Part shown: positions 22,163 through 29,114 of the stretch, in pieces
How the letters are laid out: each line of letters opens with the position of its first letter
Numbering within the stretch: position 1 is the first letter of the stretch
Origin: an uncultured Mediterraneibacter sp.
GTDB taxonomy: Bacteria; Bacillota; Clostridia; Lachnospirales; Lachnospiraceae
Assembly (NCBI RefSeq): GCF_934309415.1
Contig: NZ_CAKRDI010000036.1
Span: forward strand, 1 to 29,114
Reading direction: 5' to 3'
Length of the DNA: 29,114 nt
The notes under the pieces: generated by a model
What the model saw: only the letters and a program-made list of their open reading frames with translations
Databases searched by the model: none
What the model was told of the DNA's origin: nothing
Made by a program: the position numbers and the translations under genes

Positions 22163-23461
22163 ATGGACGAGAAAGAGAAGGAAATACAGAAAGAACCGCA
22201 GACACAGGAACTGTATGAAGACAGAGTAAATGAACGAAAAACAGAAGGTAGACGCAGAAAGAGAGAACGGGGATTCAAGAAAGGGATTCTTACCGGCATT
22301 ATAATTACACTGGGAGTGATCCTGCTTGGAGCTGGCGGATGGAAGCTGGCTGATCATGTCCTGCTTGGGGGATCTTATGCATCCGGAAGCGTGTCAGAGA
22401 AAGCAGTAGCAAAGAAGTTGGATAAGATCAACAGTCTGATCAATAAGTATTATCTGTACGGAGATGAGATCGATCAGGATAAACTGATTGAAGGAATTTA
22501 TTCCGGCTATGCAGAAGCACTGGGAGATAAATATACAGTGTATTACAACGAAGAAGAGACAAAAGCTTTGCTGGAATCTACCAGCGGAACATTTTCCGGC
22601 ATAGGAGCCAGTATGACGAAAGATCAGGACACGGATGCAGTTGTGATCAAAGATGTGATTGAGGACTCTCCTGCTGAAAAAGCCGGAATGAAAGCCGGGG
22701 ATATCATCCAGAAAGTAGATGATCAGGACGTGACAGGTCAGAAGCTGGATACGATCGTATCCTGGATTCGTGGAGAAAAAGGAACGGATGTAACTCTGCA
22801 GGTTCTGCGTGACGGTGAGAAGATCGAGCTTACTGCAACTCGTGATACGGTCGAGGATATTACAGTAAAATACGAGATGAAGGACGATAACATCGGATAT
22901 ATCTATGTCTCTGAATTTGACAAAGTTACTTACGACCAGTTTAAGAAAGCTCTTGAGGATCTGGAAGATCAGGGGATGGAAGGTCTGGTGATTGATCTGA
23001 GAAATAATCCGGGCGGTAATCTGGATACTGTGACAGATATGTTGCGCCTGCTTTTGCCGAAGGGAACGATCGTGTCTACAAAAGATAAAAACGGCAATAC
23101 AGAAGAAATTACATGTGATGGTACACATGAATTTACAAAACCACTGGCAGTTCTGGTAAACCAGTACAGTGCCAGTGCTTCTGAGATTTTCAGCGGTGCA
23201 GTTCAGGATTATGGAATCGGTAAAATCGTGGGAAAGACAACTTACGGAAAAGGAGTTGTTCAGCAACTGCTGGATCTGGGAGATGGCACATATCTGAAAG
23301 TGACGATCGCAGAATACTATACACCGAATGGACGCAGCATCAATGGAAAAGGTGTGGAGCCGGATGTGGAAGTGGATTACCAGTATGATGAGGAGAATCC
23401 GGATTATGATAATCAGCTGGATAAAGCATTGGAGACAGTGAACAGTACATTAAACCAGTAG
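22163..23461 (+). CDS. C-terminal processing peptidase, S41 family (CtpA/CtpB)
   Basis: This 432-residue membrane-anchored protease trims proteins at their C terminus outside the membrane. A basic cytoplasmic head (to residue 40) is followed by one membrane span (41-60), an N-terminal helical bundle, a PDZ domain (about 142-225, with GIGASM and GDIIQKVD) and the protease core. The catalytic pair is S338 in SASASEIF and K363 in TYGKG, with Q367 in VVQQ completing the triad by the CtpB pattern. In spore formers CtpB processes the sigma-K checkpoint and other members act in envelope turnover; which role applies is not shown. I start at ATG 22163, 7 bases after GGAG; an in-frame ATG at 22124 lacks a binding site and would add 13 residues. 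Confidence 0.95.
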   Translation: MDEKEKEIQKEPQTQELYEDRVNERKTEGRRRKRERGFKKGILTGIIITLGVILLGAGGWKLADHVLLGGSYASGSVSEKAVAKKLDKINSLINKYYLYGDEIDQDKLIEGIYSGYAEALGDKYTVYYNEEETKALLESTSGTFSGIGASMTKDQDTDAVVIKDVIEDSPAEKAGMKAGDIIQKVDDQDVTGQKLDTIVSWIRGEKGTDVTLQVLRDGEKIELTATRDTVEDITVKYEMKDDNIGYIYVSEFDKVTYDQFKKALEDLEDQGMEGLVIDLRNNPGGNLDTVTDMLRLLLPKGTIVSTKDKNGNTEEITCDGTHEFTKPLAVLVNQYSASASEIFSGAVQDYGIGKIVGKTTYGKGVVQQLLDLGDGTYLKVTIAEYYTPNGRSINGKGVEPDVEVDYQYDEENPDYDNQLDKALETVNSTLNQ

Positions 23462-23498
23462 GAAATATGAGAAAAATGAAAAAATTTTAAAAAATGTC

Positions 23499-23527
23499 TT
23501 GCAATCGGAAAAAGTGTGTGCTACTAT
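23499..23527 (+). promoter_or_regulatory. Sigma-A promoter of the T-box operon
   Basis: TTGCAA (23499-23504), a 17-base spacer and TACTAT (23522-23527). The predicted start near 23534 lies just before the first paired T-box bases. Confidence 0.65.
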
Positions 23528-23777
23528 TGGAAACAAGTTTTAGCAGACTAAAGTGTTGGAACAGTGAAAAGCGATGAACAAGACTCTGATCTTCAGAAAC
23601 TGACAGGAAGTTGGCGTCACCGACTGAGAGCGCCGGACAGCGGAGAAGGTTATGGGAACACTTGGGAGCCGGTTGCCTGAACAGGATATGATAGCATTTT
23701 CTGATGTGTTTTTAGGAGTAGGGCAGCACGTGTAGCGTACGTTACATGCAAAGAGTGGAGCTTAAAGAAGTATATTG

Positions 23778-23919
23778 GTTAATGTTCAGACCATAGCTGA
23801 TCACTTTGCTGATTAGCTATGAGGATGCATGTTTTGGCCTGAATGCATCTCGCCCATCGTCGCAGACGATTCTGAATGGTGAGATGTGTTACTGTTTGCA
23901 GCTTGCTGTGAACAGTAAC
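23778..23919 (-). mobile_element. GTTAC element, long copy inside the T-box leader (142 bp)
   Basis: The reverse complement has the same order as the copies at 16258 and 28662: hairpin 1 (23888-23919, 32 bases), hairpin 2, linker with CAAAACATGCATCC, hairpin 3. The outer end is GTTAATGTTC (one change from the consensus). The flanks GTATATTG (23770-23777) and GTATATAG (23920-23927) are an 8-bp direct repeat with one mismatch. It lies between GAGCT (23758-23762) and AGCTC (23928-23932), which can pair as the helix before the antiterminator. Confidence 0.92.
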
Positions 23920-23969
23920 GTATATAGAGCTCAATGCGGGTGGTACCGCGGATCTTATCTTGATAATTT

Positions 23970-24006
23970 CCGTCCCGGGATACTGTTGTATCCCGGGGCG
24001 TTTTTT
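23970..24006 (+). terminator. T-box conditional terminator
   Basis: CCGTCCCGGGATA and TATCCCGGGGCG form a GC-rich stem (about 23971-23982 with 23989-24000) with a loop CTGTTG and a T6 run. It competes with the antiterminator, whose 3' strand is the CCGTCCC at the start of this stem. Confidence 0.93.
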
Positions 24007-24045
24007 GTTTCTCCGGGATGCTGGAATCTGAAAGGAGAAATAAAA

Positions 24046-25377
24046 ATGGAAGTTGTAACAGGTGTAAAAAAGAAGGAAACATTGGAATTAAGTGAACTTT
24101 TAGACGAAGCAAAAATTGGAAGTGAAGTCAGAGTAAACGGTGCAATCCATACAATTCGTGATATGGGAACAATCGCATTTATAATTCTTAGAAAAAGAGA
24201 AGGCCTTATTCAGTGTGTATACGAAGAAGGAACTTCCGGATTCGACTTAAAGGATGTAAAAGAGGCAGCTACAGTAGAAGTGACAGGTGTACTTGCAAAA
24301 TCTGAGAAAGCTCCGAACGGGATTGAGATCCGTCTCAGAGAGTTGAAGATTTTAAGCGAACCTGCAGAACCAATGCCGCTTCCAATCGCAAAATGGAAGC
24401 TGAATACATCTCTGGAAGCAAAGTTAAACTACAGACCGATTTCTCTGAGAAACATCAGAGAGCGTGCGAAGTTCAGAATTCAGGAGGGAATTGTAAGAGG
24501 TTTCCGTGATTTCCTTTATCAGGAGGGATTTACAGAGATTCATACTCCAAAGATTGGTGCAAAGAGTGCTGAAGGTGGAGCGAACCTGTTTCGTCTGGAA
24601 TATTTTCACAGACCGGCAATCCTGCAGCAGAGTCCACAGTTTTATAAACAGATGATGGTCGGAGTATTCGACAGAGTCTTTGAGACAGCACCGGTATTCC
24701 GTGCAGAGAAACACAACACAAAGCGCCATCTGAATGAATATACCAGTCTTGATTTTGAGATGGGATATATTGATGGATTTGAAGATATCATGGGTATGGA
24801 GACAGGATTTTTACAGTACACAATGGAATTACTGAAAAAGGAATATTCCAGAGAACTGAAGATCCTGAACATTGAACTCCCAAGAACAGATAATATACCG
24901 GCAGTCAGATTTGATGAGATCAAAAAACTGGTTTCCGAGAAATACAACAGAAAGATCAAGAACCCATTTGATCTGGAACCGGAAGAAGAAACACTGATCA
25001 GCAGATATGCAAAGGAAGAATGGGATGCAGATTTTGTATTCGTAACACATTATCCTTCAAAGAAGCGTCCGTTCTATGCAATGGATGATCCGGAAGATCC
25101 GACTTACACACTCAGCTTTGACCTCCTCTTCAGAGGAATGGAGATCACGACCGGAGGACAGCGAATTCATGATTACCATGAACTTCTCGCAAAGATGGAG
25201 AAGAGAGGCATGACAGATGAAGGGATGGAGCAGTATTTAAGTGCATTTAAACATGGCATGCCACCACATGGCGGACTTGGAATTGGAATGGAACGTCTGA
25301 CAATGAAGATGATGAACGAGGACAACGTAAGGGAGACAACATTGTTCCCAAGAGATCTGAGCCGTCTGGAACCGTAA
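24046..25377 (+). CDS. aspS: Aspartyl-tRNA synthetase, archaeal type (non-discriminating)
   Basis: This 443-residue class IIb synthetase charges tRNA with Asp. It has an N-terminal OB-fold anticodon-binding domain (about residues 15-115), then the catalytic core: motif 2 [23 protein letters not shown] and motif 3 [14 protein letters not shown]. It lacks the bacterial GAD insertion and is much shorter than bacterial AspRS (about 590 residues), so it is the archaeal/eukaryotic-like type. Together with gatCAB directly downstream it should be non-discriminating, forming Asp-tRNA(Asn) for amidation. The start at ATG 24046 follows AAAGGAG by 8 bases; a longer frame upstream runs through the T-box and is not coding. 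The Asn specifier of the leader agrees with this. Confidence 0.93.
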   Translation: MEVVTGVKKKETLELSELLDEAKIGSEVRVNGAIHTIRDMGTIAFIILRKREGLIQCVYEEGTSGFDLKDVKEAATVEVTGVLAKSEKAPNGIEIRLRELKILSEPAEPMPLPIAKWKLNTSLEAKLNYRPISLRNIRERAKFRIQEGIVRGFRDFLYQEGFTEIHTPKIGAKSAEGGANLFRLEYFHRPAILQQSPQFYKQMMVGVFDRVFETAPVFRAEKHNTKRHLNEYTSLDFEMGYIDGFEDIMGMETGFLQYTMELLKKEYSRELKILNIELPRTDNIPAVRFDEIKKLVSEKYNRKIKNPFDLEPEEETLISRYAKEEWDADFVFVTHYPSKKRPFYAMDDPEDPTYTLSFDLLFRGMEITTGGQRIHDYHELLAKMEKRGMTDEGMEQYLSAFKHGMPPHGGLGIGMERLTMKMMNEDNVRETTLFPRDLSRLEP

Positions 25378-25408
25378 GACAGACAGAAGAACAGAAAGGG
25401 TGATTGAA

Positions 25409-25702
25409 TTGGCTAACAAGATATCCGATGAAACAATTGAATATGTAGGAATCCTTGCAAAGCTGGAACTTTCCGAAGAAGAGAAAGAAGCGGCAAAAAA
25501 GGACATGGAACAGATGCTGGATTACATTGATACATTAAATGAACTTGATACAGCGGGAATTGAACCAATGTCTCACGTATTTCCGGTACAGAATGTATTC
25601 CGCGAAGACGTCGTAACAAACGGAGACAATAAAGAAGCAACACTGGCAAATGCACCGCTTCGTAAAGAAGACAGTTTCGAAGTGCCGAAGACAATCGGGT
25701 AA
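25409..25702 (+). CDS. gatC: Asp-tRNA(Asn)/Glu-tRNA(Gln) amidotransferase subunit C
   Basis: GatC (about 97 residues) is the small scaffold subunit that wraps between GatA and GatB. The family motifs are [21 protein letters not shown] at the start, the helix [12 protein letters not shown], and the closing DVVTNGD...[16 protein letters not shown]. Two in-frame starts are possible: TTG 25409, with AAAGGG 8 bases upstream, and GTG 25400, directly abutting that site. I prefer the TTG because of the spacing and because it gives the usual MANKIS-like N terminus. It follows aspS by about 31 bases. Confidence 0.93.
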   Translation: MANKISDETIEYVGILAKLELSEEEKEAAKKDMEQMLDYIDTLNELDTAGIEPMSHVFPVQNVFREDVVTNGDNKEATLANAPLRKEDSFEVPKTIG

Positions 25703-25716
25703 AGGGGAGTGAGAAA

Positions 25717-27204
25717 ATGGAATTATTAAAACTTACAGCCCTGGAACTGGGCAGAAAGATCAAGGCAGGAGAAGTTACTGTAAAAGAAGCTGTGGATGCA
25801 GTAATTGAACAGATCAAAAAAGTAGAACCGGAGATCAACAGTTATGTAACACTGGATGAAGAAGGTGCCTACGCACAGGCAGAAGAGATTCAGAAGAAAA
25901 TTGATGCAGGTGAACTGACAGGACCGCTGGCAGGGGTACCGGTGGCAATTAAAGATAATATGTGTATTGAAGGACAGCTTACAACCTGCAGTTCAAAGAT
26001 TTTGTCAAACTTCAAACCTACTTACACAGCGGAAGCAGTAGAAAATCTGAAAAAAGCAGGCGCGGTGATCATCGGAAAGACGAACATGGATGAGTTTGCC
26101 ATGGGAAGTACAACAGAGACTTCTTATTATGGACCGACAAAGAACCCGCACAATACAGCGCATGTACCAGGCGGATCTTCAGGTGGCTCCTGTGCAGCAG
26201 TGGCAGCCCAGGAATGCTATTATGCACTTGGATCAGATACAGGCGGATCTATTCGTCAGCCAAGTTCTTTCTGCGGAGTAGTCGGACTGAAACCGACTTA
26301 CGGTACAGTTTCCCGTTATGGCCTGATTGCATATGGTTCTTCCCTGGATCAGATTGGACCGGTTGCGAAGGATGTGGCAGACTGTGCGACAATTCTTGAG
26401 ACAATTGCATCTCATGATACGAAAGACAGTACTTCTATTGACAGGGATGACTGTGATTTCACAGAAGCACTGGTTGAAGATGTAAAGGGACTGAGAATTG
26501 GTATCCCGAGAGATTATATGGGAGAGGGACTGGATCAGGAAGTAAATGATGCAGTGATGAAGGCAGCGAAGGTTCTGGAAGAAAAAGGAGCTATTGTAGA
26601 AGCATTTAATCTGGGACTTGTCAAATATGCGATCCCGGCTTATTACACAATTGCGGCAGCAGAGGCAAGCTCTAACCTGGAACGTTTTGACGGAGTAAAA
26701 TATGGTTATCGTACAGAAGAATACGAAGGTCTTCATAACATGTACAAGAAGACACGCTCTGAAGGATTCGGACCGGAAGTTAAGAGAAGAATTATGCTTG
26801 GCTCCTTTGTATTAAGCTCTGGATATTATGATGCATATTATCTGAAAGCACTGAGAACAAAAGCACTGATCAAGCGTGAATTTGATCGCGCATTCCAGAA
26901 ATACGATCTGATTCTCGGACCGGCAGCGCCGACTACAGCACCGGAACTTGGAAAGAGTCTGAGTGATCCGATGAAGATGTATCTAGGAGATATTTATACA
27001 ATTTCCGTTAACCTTGCAGGACTTCCGGGAATGAGTGTCCCGGTAGGAAAAGACAGCAAAGGACTGCCGATCGGTATGCAGCTGATCGGAAATGTATTTG
27101 AAGAAAAAACACTGATCCGTGCAGCATATACTTATGAATGTGCAACAAAGAAAGAATATGAACAGCCGGCAGCAGTTACAGCAGATGATAAGGAGGTGCG
27201 CTAA
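25717..27204 (+). CDS. gatA: Asp-tRNA(Asn)/Glu-tRNA(Gln) amidotransferase subunit A
   Basis: GatA (495 aa) is the amidase-signature subunit that frees ammonia from glutamine and channels it to GatB. The Ser-cisSer-Lys triad is intact: K79 (VAIKDN), S154 (GGSSGG) and S178 (DTGGSIRQP). The glycine-rich amidase signature runs from about residue 150 to 195. The length is normal. AAGGGGAGTGAGAAA precedes the ATG, 14 bases after gatC. Together with GatB and GatC it amidates Asp-tRNA(Asn) and Glu-tRNA(Gln). Confidence 0.97.
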   Translation: MELLKLTALELGRKIKAGEVTVKEAVDAVIEQIKKVEPEINSYVTLDEEGAYAQAEEIQKKIDAGELTGPLAGVPVAIKDNMCIEGQLTTCSSKILSNFKPTYTAEAVENLKKAGAVIIGKTNMDEFAMGSTTETSYYGPTKNPHNTAHVPGGSSGGSCAAVAAQECYYALGSDTGGSIRQPSSFCGVVGLKPTYGTVSRYGLIAYGSSLDQIGPVAKDVADCATILETIASHDTKDSTSIDRDDCDFTEALVEDVKGLRIGIPRDYMGEGLDQEVNDAVMKAAKVLEEKGAIVEAFNLGLVKYAIPAYYTIAAAEASSNLERFDGVKYGYRTEEYEGLHNMYKKTRSEGFGPEVKRRIMLGSFVLSSGYYDAYYLKALRTKALIKREFDRAFQKYDLILGPAAPTTAPELGKSLSDPMKMYLGDIYTISVNLAGLPGMSVPVGKDSKGLPIGMQLIGNVFEEKTLIRAAYTYECATKKEYEQPAAVTADDKEVR

Positions 27205-27206
27205 TC

Positions 27207-28640
27207 ATGGCAAAACAGTATGAGACAGTCATTGGACTTGAGGTGCATATTGAACTTGCGACAAAGACAAAGATTTTCTGTGGATGCAGCACAGCATTTG
27301 GTGGCGCGCCAAATACACATACATGTCCTGTATGTACCGGTATGCCGGGTTCTCTTCCGGTATTGAATAAACAGGTTGTTGAATATGCAATGGCGATCGG
27401 ACTTGCAACAAACTGCAAGATCACGCAGGTATGTAAATTCGACCGTAAGAACTATTTCTATCCGGATAATCCGCAGAACTATCAGATTTCCCAGCTTTAT
27501 CTTCCAATTGCAAGAGACGGATATGTAGAGATTGAAACCGGAACAGGTAAGAAAAAAGTACGTATTCATGAGATGCATATGGAGGAAGATGCAGGAAAGC
27601 TGGTACATGATGAGTGGGATGATACATCTCTTGTGGATTATAACCGAAGCGGTGTACCGCTGGTAGAGATTGTGTCAGAACCGGATATGCGTTCAGCAGA
27701 AGAAGTAATGGCATATCTTGAGAAACTGCGTATGATCGTTCAGTATCTTGGAGCATCGGACTGTAAGCTTCAGGAAGGATCCATGCGTGCAGATGTGAAC
27801 TTATCTGTACGTGAAGTAGGATCAGACAAGTTCGGTACAAGAACCGAGATGAAGAACCTGAACTCATTTAAGGCAATCACACACGCGATTGAAGGTGAGA
27901 GACAGAGACAGATCGAGCTTCTGGAAGAAGGAAAAGAAGTCATTCAGGAGACAAGACGCTGGGATGATAACAAAGAGCATTCTTATGCTATGCGTTCCAA
28001 AGAGGATGCACAGGATTATCGTTATTTTCCGGAGCCGGATCTTGTTCCGATCGTGATCAGCGACGAGTGGATTGAAAAAATCAAATCCCAGCAGCCGGAG
28101 CTTCGCTCTGAGAAACTGGAGCGTTACAAGAAAGAATTCGATATCCCACAGTATGATGCAGAGATAATTACTGAATCTAAGAAGATGGCAGATATTTTCG
28201 AAGCCACAACAGCAATTTGTAAGAAACCGAAAAAGGTATCTAACTGGCTTATGGGTGAGACAATGCGTCTGATGAAAGAGAATGGCGTAGAGATTGAACA
28301 TTTGAAGCTGTCTCCGGAAAATCTGGCGAAATTGATCGATCTGACAGATGCAGGAACAATTAACAGTTCTGTAGCTAAAAAAATATTTAAGGAGATCTTC
28401 TTAAATGATGTAGATCCAGAAGAATATGTGGAAGAACACGGACTTAAGATGGTAAACGATGAGGGTGAACTCAAAGAGACTGTAGAAAAGATTATTGCAG
28501 CAAATCCGCAGGCGGTAGCAGATTTTAAAGGCGGTAAAGAAAAAGCATTAGGTTCCCTGGTTGGACAGACGATGAGAGCTATGAAGGGAAAAGCAAACCC
28601 TGGAATGGTAAATCAGATGCTCAGAGATTTACTGAAATAA
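27207..28640 (+). CDS. gatB: Asp-tRNA(Asn)/Glu-tRNA(Gln) amidotransferase subunit B
   Basis: GatB (477 aa) is the kinase and tRNA-binding subunit: it phosphorylates the Asp or Glu on the mischarged tRNA and transfers ammonia to it. The N-terminal GLEVHIEL motif is followed by the zinc-site cysteines C25, C27, C40 and C43 (FCGC and CPVC), the FDRKNYFYPDNPQNYQISQ segment, and the HMEEDAGK loop. The C-terminal YqeY-like tail domain (from about 330 to the end, with GTINSSVAKKIFKEI and MVNQMLRDLLK) binds the tRNA elbow. AAGGAGGTGC lies 7 bases before the ATG; the spacing to gatA is 2 bases. It is the last gene of the operon. Confidence 0.97.
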   Translation: MAKQYETVIGLEVHIELATKTKIFCGCSTAFGGAPNTHTCPVCTGMPGSLPVLNKQVVEYAMAIGLATNCKITQVCKFDRKNYFYPDNPQNYQISQLYLPIARDGYVEIETGTGKKKVRIHEMHMEEDAGKLVHDEWDDTSLVDYNRSGVPLVEIVSEPDMRSAEEVMAYLEKLRMIVQYLGASDCKLQEGSMRADVNLSVREVGSDKFGTRTEMKNLNSFKAITHAIEGERQRQIELLEEGKEVIQETRRWDDNKEHSYAMRSKEDAQDYRYFPEPDLVPIVISDEWIEKIKSQQPELRSEKLERYKKEFDIPQYDAEIITESKKMADIFEATTAICKKPKKVSNWLMGETMRLMKENGVEIEHLKLSPENLAKLIDLTDAGTINSSVAKKIFKEIFLNDVDPEEYVEEHGLKMVNDEGELKETVEKIIAANPQAVADFKGGKEKALGSLVGQTMRAMKGKANPGMVNQMLRDLLK

Positions 28641-28661
28641 AATGTAGATAGAAGATAATAG

Positions 28662-28804
28662 GTTACTGTTCACAGGTAACCTGCAAACAGTAACGTATCT
28701 CGCCATTTAGAATCGCCTACGGCGATGGGCGAGATACATTCAGGACAAAACGTGCATCCTCCATGTCAATCAGCGGAGTGATTGACATGGGAGTGAACAG
28801 TAAC
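28662..28804 (+). mobile_element. GTTAC element, long copy (143 bp)
   Basis: The terminal repeats are GTTACTGTTC and GAACAGTAAC. The flanks are GATAATAG (28654-28661) and AATAATAG (28805-28812), an 8-bp direct repeat with one mismatch. Hairpin 2 has ATCGCC-TAC-GGCGAT where the copy at 16258 has ATCGTC-TGC-GACGAT. Hairpin 3 is CCATGTCAATCA with its exact complement around GCGGAG, changed at five paired positions relative to 16258, each with its partner changed. The linker is almost identical (CAAAACGTGCATCC). It starts 21 bases after the gatB stop. Confidence 0.93.
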
Positions 28805-28809
28805 AATAA

Positions 28810-28864
28810 TAGAGCATTTCACAAAAGATATTTATGCATATATAAATATAGAAGAAGTGCTCTA
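28810..28864. terminator. AT-rich hairpin downstream of gatB
   Basis: TAGAGCATTTC (28810-28820) pairs with GAAGTGCTCTA (28854-28864) over 11 positions including one G-T pair. The 33-base loop contains an inner AT-rich stem (ATATTTA with TAAATAT). There is no T run after it (TATATAG follows), so terminator activity is uncertain. Confidence 0.4.
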
Positions 28865-29114
28865 TATATAGAAGAAACAAAGAAAAACAGAAGCAGATAA
28901 ATATTACAGTAAGGAAAAACATGTTTTGCGACAGGTTTTGTTATTTGTGATATTTGTCTGCTTTTGTATAAAATGCGGTAAAAATAAAGGGAACAGGAAG
29001 AAATCCTGTACACATTTATATAGAAGAAACAGCTACACAATAATTGTCAGAATAGTTTGAATTGCAAAAATTTTCTGAATTATATAAATAATAGAAAAAA
29101 CATTGACAATTCCA
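28865..29114. other. Gene-free end of window with a long stem-loop
   Basis: I see no gene here. A 17-position stem (28888-28904 with 28950-28966, two G-T pairs) encloses a 45-base loop that contains TTGCGAC (28926-28932). The stem begins AGAAGCAGA, as does the candidate RNA at 13423. The 15-mer TATATAGAAGAAACA occurs at 28865-28879 and 29017-29031, on either side. TTGACA at 29103-29108 could be the -35 of a promoter that continues beyond the window. Confidence 0.5.

Larger units (their letters stand above)
23551..24006 (+). promoter_or_regulatory. T-box riboswitch leader of aspS-gatCAB, Asn specifier
   Basis: The T-box sequence GGGTGGTACCGCGG (23938-23951) and the following terminator mark the class. 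Stem I begins with the GATGA K-turn strand (23573-23577). CAAG (23579-23582) pairs with CTTG (23661-23664). The base before the 3' strand is A23660 and the specifier triplet is AAC (23657-23659), an Asn codon. GATCTTC (23588-23594) can pair with GAAGGTT (23645-23651) above the specifier loop. The distal part has the GGCG-TCACCGACTGAGAG-CGCC apical element. Uncharged tRNA(Asn) would stabilise the antiterminator and turn on the operon. A long mobile palindrome (23778-23919) interrupts the helix preceding the antiterminator. The specifier call is by eye. Confidence 0.9.

Noticed and set aside
23806..24045. An 80-residue N-terminal extension of AspRS
   Set aside because: The frame runs through the mobile element, the T-box and the terminator; the ATG at 24046 has the ribosome binding site and the normal N terminus.
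3963..28804. CRISPR-like array made of the repeated palindromes
   Set aside because: The copies are kilobases apart, of two sizes, in both orientations, with no uniform spacers and no cas genes. Target duplications fit mobile elements.

Overview
The window looks like a chromosomal segment of a spore-forming gut Firmicute of the Lachnospiraceae type. Support comes from an alpha/beta-type small acid-soluble spore protein, LL-diaminopimelate aminotransferase, AddAB instead of RecBCD, an archaeal-type (probably non-discriminating) aspartyl-tRNA synthetase in one operon with GatCAB, and moderately AT-rich coding sequence with strong GGAGG ribosome binding sites. The genus is inference; there is no rRNA in the window.

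Layout. (1) 1-2670: the 3' end of tuf with its terminator, then an AT-rich run of seven small + strand genes (zinc-ribbon, DUF2007-like, tiny membrane proteins, two lipoproteins), closed by a bidirectional terminator. (2) 2694-4066: a zinc-finger-less DnaJ-type co-chaperone on the - strand with a clear promoter and a long leader, divergent from addB. (3) 4067-11573: addB-addA-DUF1294, overlapping genes of recombinational repair. (4) 12037-13490: dapL (lysine/peptidoglycan precursor), followed by palindromes and a possible small RNA. (5) 13540-16116: a PadR / DUF1700 / DUF4097 / PspC envelope-stress-like module behind a consensus promoter with an overlapping operator-like palindrome. (6) 16533-18799: a spore SASP gene with a sigma-G-like promoter, a divergent TagA/WecG-like protein and a CdaR/PucR-type regulator. 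(7) 19034-23461: ftsE-ftsX, a coiled-coil M23 peptidase that FtsEX probably controls, and an S41 C-terminal processing protease. (8) 23499-28640: a T-box leader, then aspS2-gatC-gatA-gatB, which together make Asn-tRNA(Asn) (and Gln-tRNA) by transamidation.

The most unusual content is non-coding. Nine copies of one palindromic element are scattered through intergenic and leader DNA. All start GTTACTGTT or a one-base variant and end AACAGTAAC or a close variant. Six are about 33 bp and three are 142-143 bp. Seven of the nine are flanked by an 8-bp direct repeat (perfect or 7/8), which marks them as a mobile, MITE-like family. The long form contains three stem-loops with compensatory base changes between copies and a nearly invariant single-stranded linker, so its fold appears to be under selection. 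One long copy lies inside the T-box leader of aspS-gatCAB, apparently in the terminal loop of the helix just before the antiterminator. The element sequences also reach the PadR leader, the pspC leader and both sides of the terminator between the M23 and S41 genes.
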